Source of the DNA: an uncultured Clostridia bacterium
GTDB lineage: Bacteria > Bacillota > Clostridia > Christensenellales > UBA1242
Length of the DNA: 6,611 bases
Direction of reading: 5' to 3'
NCBI GenBank assembly: GCA_947628195.1
Contig: CANQZB010000055.1
Location: 1 to 6,611 of the forward strand
The position numbers and the translations under genes are program-made. A model generated the notes under the pieces. That model ran no database searches and was not told where the DNA came from. It saw nothing but the letters and a program-made list of their open reading frames with translations. Positions 1 to 5,157 of this stretch are shown one piece after another (the stretch's first letter is position 1; each line of letters starts with the position of its first letter).

Positions 1-1016
1 TATTCTTTATTGTTAAATTTTAAAGGTAATTTATATCCATTCCCAACCGGGAACCCTTGCAATTTGAAAGTTTCTTGTGGCGTCAATTTTCTAATGCCAA
101 AACCGTCATAAATTAATGGAACATTGTGTCCGCCCATACCCATATTAGCGGTTAAAGTGGGGCAGACATTACTTTTATTTTTGCGCACATAAAGTCCGCG
201 TCTTAACTGATAAAACTGATACAATTCGGTTATATGTTCATCTAAATTAACATAATCTTCCCTGTCCCGATTGTGTTGGAAGTAGTGCGGATATTTTTGC
301 TCTGTATAATAGTATTTATCCCCCACGCGGTGATTATAATCAATAATATTTTGCACCTGCATACTTCTTTGTTCTTGAGTGAAATGGTTTTTGTTTTCTC
401 TTTCTATTTTTTCAAAATCGAAAGCCTCATAATCTTTACGATCTCTAAAACAAAGGATATAAATTCGCTCGCGGTTTTGAGGCAAAGCCGATAATTCCAT
501 TGTGTTCAAAACTTTTTCCTTAACTAGATAGCCTAATCTTTCAATTTCAGACTTAATAACCTTATATGTCCTTCCATTATCATGCGAAATTAAATTTTTA
601 ACATTCTCTAAAAATATCACCCGTGGTCTGCGCCTCATAAGCCTAACTAATCTTATAATGCTCATGAACAAATTTCCACGCTCATCTTCAAAACCTTTTT
701 GGTCGCCCGCAATGCTAAATGCTTGGCAAGGGAAACCTCCTGTGATTACATCCACATCCTCTTCTAAAATTTTTCTCTGCATAAACAAATATTTTTCTCT
801 TTCATCAGCATTGCAGAGGTTAGGATCTACAATTTTATTAATATCTCCTTCTAATAATGTGTGCGAAAAATTGGTCCTATATGTTTCGCATGCATATTTG
901 TCTATTTCATTCGCCCACACCAATGAGTAATTAGCGTCTTCGTAAACCGCTGATTTAAAGCCATAGCAAATTCCTCCAACACCGGCAAACAAGCTTCCTA
1001 CTTTATAAGTTGTCAT
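1..1016 (-). CDS. DNA (cytosine-5-)-methyltransferase, C-terminus beyond the window
   Basis: This gene encodes a cytoplasmic enzyme that moves a methyl group from S-adenosylmethionine to carbon 5 of cytosine in a specific DNA site, and so protects host DNA from a partner endonuclease. I translated 338 codons by hand; the frame is open to the window edge with no stop. C5-methylase motifs appear in order: motif I FAGVGG (residues 10-15), an acidic residue in ANEID (35-39), the catalytic motif IV GGFPCQAFS with Cys97, motif VI ENV (137-139), motif VIII QNRER (180-184), and motif IX ending in LQGFP (319-323). Residues of about 190-305, including CPTLTA, form the target-recognition region. Motif X is not visible and should lie just past base 1, so perhaps the last few dozen residues are missing. 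The ATG is chosen because AAGGAGG lies 5 bases before it; an in-frame ATG at 1031 would overlap that site. It follows the probable endonuclease gene by 24 bases, in the same direction. The target sequence cannot be read from the protein. Confidence 0.95.
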   Translation of the reverse strand, partial: MTTYKVGSLFAGVGGICYGFKSAVYEDANYSLVWANEIDKYACETYRTNFSHTLLEGDINKIVDPNLCNADEREKYLFMQRKILEEDVDVITGGFPCQAFSIAGDQKGFEDERGNLFMSIIRLVRLMRRRPRVIFLENVKNLISHDNGRTYKVIKSEIERLGYLVKEKVLNTMELSALPQNRERIYILCFRDRKDYEAFDFEKIERENKNHFTQEQRSMQVQNIIDYNHRVGDKYYYTEQKYPHYFQHNRDREDYVNLDEHITELYQFYQLRRGLYVRKNKSNVCPTLTANMGMGGHNVPLIYDGFGIRKLTPQETFKLQGFPVGNGYKLPLKFNNKE

Positions 1017-1021
1017 TCGCG

Positions 1022-1028
1022 CCTCCTT
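1022..1028 (-). promoter_or_regulatory. Strong ribosome-binding site of the methyltransferase gene
   Basis: The minus strand reads AAGGAGG here, a near-perfect Shine-Dalgarno sequence 5 bases before the ATG at 1016. It decides the start codon, because the only nearby in-frame alternative (ATG at 1031) would run through it. It is better than the site of the upstream endonuclease gene, so the methylase may be translated more strongly from a shared transcript. Confidence 0.8.
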
Positions 1029-1040
1029 CATTCATTTTCA

Positions 1041-2162
1041 TTAAGAGTTAGTTTTAATAACATTGGCTAATTTTGCAACAAGTTCAGCCTGTTTATTCGG
1101 TAAATACCCAACTAAATCTTTGTTTAAAAAATATTCTTCACCGGCAATTTGGCCAAACACTCCAAAATTTAAATTGTATTGTTTATTCTTTTCTAGTTTA
1201 ATGCCGTTTACTTCGGTGTCGTTCACCGCTTCAACAACTAAAGAATTGGAATTTTTTCTTATTATTTTTATATCGCTTGGATTTTTAAATGCCAAATCTA
1301 ACGTTTTTTCTTTTCTGTTGTTAAATAACCATTCCTGGTTAAACCTATACAAACCACTCGTTTGCCTTTCGCAGAAATAATCCATGGTTTTGTTTATTTC
1401 AAATTTGTCTTCTTTAATTTTAACATTTCTTTCCGTAACACCCATAAAATATCTCGGAATTTCGCCAGCATTAAGTTTAAGTGCGGTATTCATAAATTCT
1501 TGCGCGGTTGTAACTGTTAAAATTTCAATAAAGCCCAAATCATTTTTCCCAAATTGAACAGATTTTGTTTGAGAAAGAAGTCCCTTTTCATTTGAAACAA
1601 TAAAATCATCTGGCATGTGTAAATTGGCAATTTTATCTGCTGAAAAATCTTCACTTTTGAAAAACGAAAGAAGATAATCAACGGGCAATTCGGCATTAAT
1701 CATAATAAGGTATTTACCACTGTAGTGTTGATCTCTTAAACTAACCATATATTTTTTGCCAAAGAAGGATTTCACCTCAATTTGTGGGCAATTTTCTTGT
1801 GCAACCCAATATTGTTTATTAGGTTTCCCGTCATCATACTTTACAAAAGGAATAATTTTGTTATCAATTTTTAAACCGATAACATCTGGCGCAATGCCAA
1901 CTACGGCAGGGTTGTACATGTAAAAATCGGAATAAACGCTTATATCTTTTTTAGTTTTTGCTTGTTCTTTTGCCAAAGGTAAAAAATATTTATTAAAAGA
2001 AATACTTTCAGGAATTATGTTTATCCATCTATCAAAAATTCCGCCAATTTTATCACTTTTTGAACCAAGTGCACCAAACATCCCATTCTTTGTTTGTTGA
2101 GCCATGCTACAAACAAAGTAAACATAAGTAACAATGTCTTGTTTTTTCACATCAATTTTCAT
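1041..2162 (-). CDS. Probable type II restriction endonuclease, PD-(D/E)XK type
   Basis: This is a 373-residue soluble protein with no signal peptide or membrane segment. I cannot place it in a named family, but two things point to a restriction enzyme that cuts unmethylated DNA. First, it sits 24 bases upstream of a cytosine-5 methyltransferase on the same strand. Second, it carries a plausible nuclease core: APDVIG with Asp93, then QIEVKSF with Glu129 and Lys131, which fits the metal-binding P-D...E-x-K pattern. A hydrophobic strand, YLIMI (151-155), follows the core, as is common in this fold. The 36-residue gap between Asp93 and Glu129 is long but not unheard of. The region of about residues 180-373 has no recognisable motif and may recognise DNA. 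The ATG at 2162 is supported by AGAGGAA 8 bases upstream; the stop is TAA. A methyltransferase-linked protein of another kind (for example a nicking enzyme or an accessory factor) is possible. Function is inferred from context plus motif, not from recognised homology. Confidence 0.7.
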   Translation of the reverse strand: MKIDVKKQDIVTYVYFVCSMAQQTKNGMFGALGSKSDKIGGIFDRWINIIPESISFNKYFLPLAKEQAKTKKDISVYSDFYMYNPAVVGIAPDVIGLKIDNKIIPFVKYDDGKPNKQYWVAQENCPQIEVKSFFGKKYMVSLRDQHYSGKYLIMINAELPVDYLLSFFKSEDFSADKIANLHMPDDFIVSNEKGLLSQTKSVQFGKNDLGFIEILTVTTAQEFMNTALKLNAGEIPRYFMGVTERNVKIKEDKFEINKTMDYFCERQTSGLYRFNQEWLFNNRKEKTLDLAFKNPSDIKIIRKNSNSLVVEAVNDTEVNGIKLEKNKQYNLNFGVFGQIAGEEYFLNKDLVGYLPNKQAELVAKLANVIKTNS

Positions 2163-2170
2163 TTAATTCA

Positions 2171-2177
2171 TTCCTCT
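2171..2177 (-). promoter_or_regulatory. Ribosome-binding site of the putative endonuclease gene
   Basis: The minus strand reads AGAGGAA, 8 bases before the ATG at 2162. This is a moderate Shine-Dalgarno match. The bases between it and the start include an ATG-AAT-TAA mini-frame whose stop touches the real start codon; ribosomes beginning there would end immediately beside the true ATG. Confidence 0.6.
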
Positions 2178-2178
2178 T

Positions 2179-2210
2179 TTTAATAAATATATTATATCAT
2201 ACTTATTAAA
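2179..2210. repeat. 32-bp imperfect palindrome centred on the promoter; possible operator
   Basis: The outer arms tttaataa (2179-2186) and ttattaaa (2203-2210) are perfect 8-bp inverted repeats, and 13 of the 16 base pairs in the full dyad match. The centre (2194/2195) falls inside the TATAAT box. A dimeric protein bound here would cover the promoter, so it could be an operator that times restriction against methylation. No controller gene is seen in the window. The AT-richness raises the chance that it is accidental. Confidence 0.4.
2191..2199 (-). promoter_or_regulatory. Extended -10 promoter of the restriction-modification unit
   Basis: The minus strand reads TGATATAAT: a perfect TATAAT hexamer at 2196-2191 preceded by the TGn extension. 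No good TTGACA-like -35 sits 16-18 bases upstream, which is tolerable for extended -10 promoters. Transcription would begin near 2184 and give a short leader of about 20 bases before the endonuclease ATG at 2162. In such AT-rich DNA TATAAT alone is weak evidence, but the TG extension and the position between a terminator and a ribosome-binding site make it credible. Confidence 0.6.
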
Positions 2211-2307
2211 TTTTCGTATTCTTTTTGAATAATAGTTTAAAATTTTGTTTAATTTTTCATTTCAAAACGCCAAAAGCCAAGTTTTTTCTGCTATTAATTG
2301 AAAGTAA

Positions 2308-2313
2308 ATTATA
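2308..2313 (-). promoter_or_regulatory. Weak second -10 candidate for the restriction-modification unit
   Basis: The minus strand reads TATAAT here. The nearest -35-like hexamer, TTGAAA, is only 14 bases upstream, which is too close for a normal promoter, and there is no TGn extension. If used, it would give a leader of about 140 bases. The rest of the 2215-2350 stretch is AT-rich, and I see no gene or RNA structure in it. Confidence 0.2.
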
Positions 2314-2350
2314 AGCAAAATTTTCAGTTTCAAATATTGAATAAATATCA

Positions 2351-2374
2351 AAAAACACCGTTAAAGGTGTTTTT
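2351..2374 (-). terminator. Rho-independent terminator of the conjugation genes
   Basis: A perfect 9-bp stem (aaaaacacc at 2351-2359 and ggtgttttt at 2366-2374) encloses a 6-base loop. On the minus strand the stem runs into TTTTTTGATATTT, a usable T-tract. The first stem bases overlap the virB4 stop codon at 2375-2373, so transcription would end right behind the gene. The A-tract and T-tract are symmetrical, so it could also work on the plus strand, though no plus-strand gene approaches it. It separates the conjugation block from the restriction-modification unit. Confidence 0.8.
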
Positions 2375-5111
2375 ATCTGTGTGTGCCTTCCCCCATAAGT
2401 TCACGCACAACATCAAAAGCAATAATGTCAATAAACTGCCTATCCATAGGGCTGGTTATAAAGAACGCTCGCCCACGCGGAGCAGTAACAATGCCCTCTT
2501 GCTCACGCGCATTAATACCACCTGCCGATTTATACAATTCAAGCAAGTCTGCCATGTCGTTAGGTGCCATTTGAAGAATCATGCTATATTGGCAAGCATT
2601 AATAACCGCAGCCGACCTACGCTGAATTTCTGGCGAACCCAAGAAGTCTTTAATATTTTGAGTAATAACAATTTGCATGCCCTGATATTTACGAATACGT
2701 TTTGCCATTTCTGCCATAAAGTTTAAGGCAACAGGGCTGTCCGGGTCAAAGAACATGTGCGCTTCATCAACCGCTATAACAATTTGGCGCTTAATGTCGT
2801 TGCCCGTGCGCTGATAATATTGCTCGTTAAAACGCTTGTTGTTAATAACTTCGTTGTTTAAATATTTAAACACAAGTAACATCTGTGCATTGGCAAGCCT
2901 GTTGTTCTTGCTTGCAAACAAGGTTTGAAAGTTAAATGTAATTAAGTTTTCATCTGTTAAAATAGAAGTTGGCCCGTTCCACAAATCGCTGTTTCGCCCG
3001 CCGGTTGCAAATTTTTGAATATAGGTTTCAAGAATAAGCAAATTGTTCCTGTAAAACTCGTCTTTAACAGTTTTTAATTTGTCCTTAATAAGCTTAAATA
3101 AATCATCAAAAATTGGGTAATCTTCCGCCTTAAGCTTGGCAATATTTGTCTTTTCGTTAATGCCCTTTTTGTTATAAAGTTCAACAACCAAAGTGTTTAG
3201 CGTTTCAAACGCGTCAGAACTAATGCCCTCCAAAATTGCGCGGAAGAACTGCTCTAAGAACTGCAAGTGCGTAAAGAAAGTTTTGTTATTCCCCTTGCTA
3301 ACCATATCGTCAATGTTAAGGTCATCAATATTTTCAGCATCGTTAAAGGCATCAAGGTCTTCCAACGCTGCCATAATATGGAATGGGTTAATAATACCAC
3401 TTTTATTTGTGCCAACGTCAATCTGCTTACCGCCCAAATTCCTGGTCATAACCTCATATTCGTTTTCCGGGTCCAGAATAAACATCTTTGTTCGGTCCGC
3501 AGCCAAATTTGTTAAAATTGTTTTTGTTGCATAAGATTTACCCGAGCCAGATTTACCAATAACCATAAGGTTACTGTTAATACGCCCGGCACGCGCATCA
3601 CGCGCAAAGAAATCAATAAACACTGGGTAACCGCTTGCGGTGGATTGCCCCAAACAGAACCCCGCTGGGTCCTGCATAATTGAATCCACAAGCGGGAAGC
3701 CCGCCGCAATTGTTGTAGAAGGCATGCTACGATAATAATTTTTTAAGGTGTCAATTCTGTTTACGCTAGATGACACAAACGCATCAACCTGCCTGCCAAA
3801 CAAATCGGAATATTTAAAGCCATATTGTTTAAGCACGTTTCTAACTTCTTTGCGGTTTTCCTCCTCCACGCGCACGTGTATGGAAACGTCATAAAGTTGT
3901 TCGTTGTTCGTTTTAAGGTCTTTTAAAAGTGTGTTCAGCGAATCAATGTCCGCTTCCTTTGCAATAATTTCACTTGAACGGAAAGTTTTGTCCAATTTGG
4001 ATTCTTTTTCCATAACTGCGCGGTCAATAATTCTCTCACCTTTCTCTTTATCAACCGGCATAATGTTCATAATAACGCGAGTGCCCTGATTGAATATTGG
4101 GAATGCCCATCCGTTGCCCACCTCTAAAGGATAATCGGAAATAACCATCTGCTTGTAAGGCTGTTTGTTAATGTCCACACGCGCAACCTTAAATTCAACC
4201 TTTTCTGGCATAACCCAGCTGTTAACCTGGCTAGGTGGCAAACCCTCAATTTCACTTTCGGAATATACGCTTTCATAATTGGATTTTAAAAAGCTAATTA
4301 AATCGGCTTCTGTTAAAATGTTAGATGTAATATGATATTGCCCCGCTGCCAAATCGTTCATAATGCCAATTGCAGTATCCTCCAAATTGGCTTTATCTTC
4401 CCCATACAAAACAAAATAGAAATGGTCCTGCAAAATAGGCTCTGCCTTAATTGCGTTGGTTAACCTTGCAACACGCTCACGGAAAATAAAGCCACGCGCC
4501 TCTATTTCCATTTCGCTATATTGCCCCTGCTCGTAAAGTTCATTTAAAAGCGAATATTTAAGGTCATCATTTTTTAAAAACACGTCAAAACGCATAGGTT
4601 TAACAGTTTTAACCAAACTTGCACGCTGAAATTGCGAAATGCGTTTAAGCGCACGCGAAAAAGTGTTAATTAAAGAATCTTGCGTAGACTCTTGCATAAG
4701 GTCAAGCGCAACAGGCTGTAACTCCAACACCATGCCAGAATAATTCCCAAAATCTATAAACTTGCCCATTTCTATCTTTAAAAATGGCGTAATTTTGGTT
4801 ATGGGTTTATATCCCCGCTTCTTGCCTTTGTTAATGTATTTTTTGTTAAAAGCCATAAACCTAATTATAAGAATAATGGAACTGTAAAGCCTTACGCCCT
4901 CATCAATTGGAATGTATAGCGAAACGCTAATTGCAAGCCAACCAACTAAGGCGTAAAGGCGATAGTCCGAACCATTAATTCTAAATAAATTACTTGCAAT
5001 AATAACAATGGCAAAAATCAGGCAAACAATGGCGAGAATAATGTCGCCTAAAGTAATGTTCTTTAAAAACTCGGTTTTAATTCTAGTTTTGCCTGGAATA
5101 TGTCTTACCAT
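2373..5111 (-). CDS. virB4: VirB4-type conjugation ATPase with fused N-terminal PrgI/VirB3-like membrane domain
   Basis: This encodes the hexameric ATPase at the cytoplasmic base of a type IV secretion channel, which powers assembly of the apparatus and DNA transfer during conjugation. The first 90 or so residues are a PrgI-like domain with hydrophobic helices near 22-43 and 52-68 and a further hydrophobic stretch near 75-87. Residues of about 100-470 are the VirB4 N-terminal region. The ATPase follows: Walker A GKSGSGKS (519-526), the strand end LDPENEYE (546-553), Walker B IVIAVDEAH with Asp782-Glu783, a TQN motif (817-819), and an Arg pair at 831-832 that may include the arginine finger. 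A helical section separates the Walker motifs, as is usual in VirB4. At 912 residues it is longer than a plain VirB4, which fits the extra domain. A TAA lies in frame three codons upstream of ATG 5111, so no longer start is possible. No normal ribosome-binding site precedes it; AAAAGG lies 19 bases away, in a hairpin. It follows the VirB6-like gene by 46 bases. From memory it resembles the Mbov_0397-type ATPases of mycoplasma ICEs. Confidence 0.93.
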   Translation of the reverse strand: MVRHIPGKTRIKTEFLKNITLGDIILAIVCLIFAIVIIASNLFRINGSDYRLYALVGWLAISVSLYIPIDEGVRLYSSIILIIRFMAFNKKYINKGKKRGYKPITKITPFLKIEMGKFIDFGNYSGMVLELQPVALDLMQESTQDSLINTFSRALKRISQFQRASLVKTVKPMRFDVFLKNDDLKYSLLNELYEQGQYSEMEIEARGFIFRERVARLTNAIKAEPILQDHFYFVLYGEDKANLEDTAIGIMNDLAAGQYHITSNILTEADLISFLKSNYESVYSESEIEGLPPSQVNSWVMPEKVEFKVARVDINKQPYKQMVISDYPLEVGNGWAFPIFNQGTRVIMNIMPVDKEKGERIIDRAVMEKESKLDKTFRSSEIIAKEADIDSLNTLLKDLKTNNEQLYDVSIHVRVEEENRKEVRNVLKQYGFKYSDLFGRQVDAFVSSSVNRIDTLKNYYRSMPSTTIAAGFPLVDSIMQDPAGFCLGQSTASGYPVFIDFFARDARAGRINSNLMVIGKSGSGKSYATKTILTNLAADRTKMFILDPENEYEVMTRNLGGKQIDVGTNKSGIINPFHIMAALEDLDAFNDAENIDDLNIDDMVSKGNNKTFFTHLQFLEQFFRAILEGISSDAFETLNTLVVELYNKKGINEKTNIAKLKAEDYPIFDDLFKLIKDKLKTVKDEFYRNNLLILETYIQKFATGGRNSDLWNGPTSILTDENLITFNFQTLFASKNNRLANAQMLLVFKYLNNEVINNKRFNEQYYQRTGNDIKRQIVIAVDEAHMFFDPDSPVALNFMAEMAKRIRKYQGMQIVITQNIKDFLGSPEIQRRSAAVINACQYSMILQMAPNDMADLLELYKSAGGINAREQEGIVTAPRGRAFFITSPMDRQFIDIIAFDVVRELMGEGTHR

Positions 5112-5119
5112 TTTAAAAC

Positions 5120-5139
5120 GTTAAAAGTTACCTTTTAAC
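5120..5139 (-). repeat. 8-bp inverted repeat (hairpin) before virB4, containing a ribosome-binding-site-like sequence
   Basis: The sequence gttaaaag (5120-5127), four loop bases and cttttaac (5132-5139) form a perfect stem-loop in the 46-base gap before virB4. On the minus strand the AAAAGG that could serve as a ribosome-binding site begins in the stem and ends in the loop. No T-tract follows, so it is not a terminator. It could mask or position ribosome entry, or be a protein-binding dyad; the stem is AT-rich and only modestly stable. Confidence 0.5.
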
Positions 5140-5157
5140 AACCCCCCTGTTTAAATT

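Noticed and set aside
273..930. Plus-strand open frames of 73 and 90 codons
   Set aside because: They lie wholly inside the minus-strand methyltransferase, whose motifs are unmistakable, and show no domain of their own.
1041..1110. Internal promoter for the methylase (TTGCAA and TAAAAC, 16 bases apart)
   Set aside because: Each hexamer matches consensus at only 4 of 6 positions; such matches are common in AT-rich DNA.
2298..2726. A 142-codon plus-strand frame starting in the intergenic gap
   Set aside because: Most of it is antisense to the conserved 3' end of virB4, it runs through the terminator hairpin, and its protein has no recognisable features.
3193..4089. Several plus-strand frames of 61-113 codons and a 65-codon minus-strand frame (3512-3709)
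   Set aside because: All are shadows in other frames of virB4 around its Walker A region; none has a good ribosome-binding site or a plausible product.
5111..5118. ttttaaaa palindrome covering the first base of the virB4 start
   Set aside because: A short self-complementary A/T run is expected by chance at this base composition.
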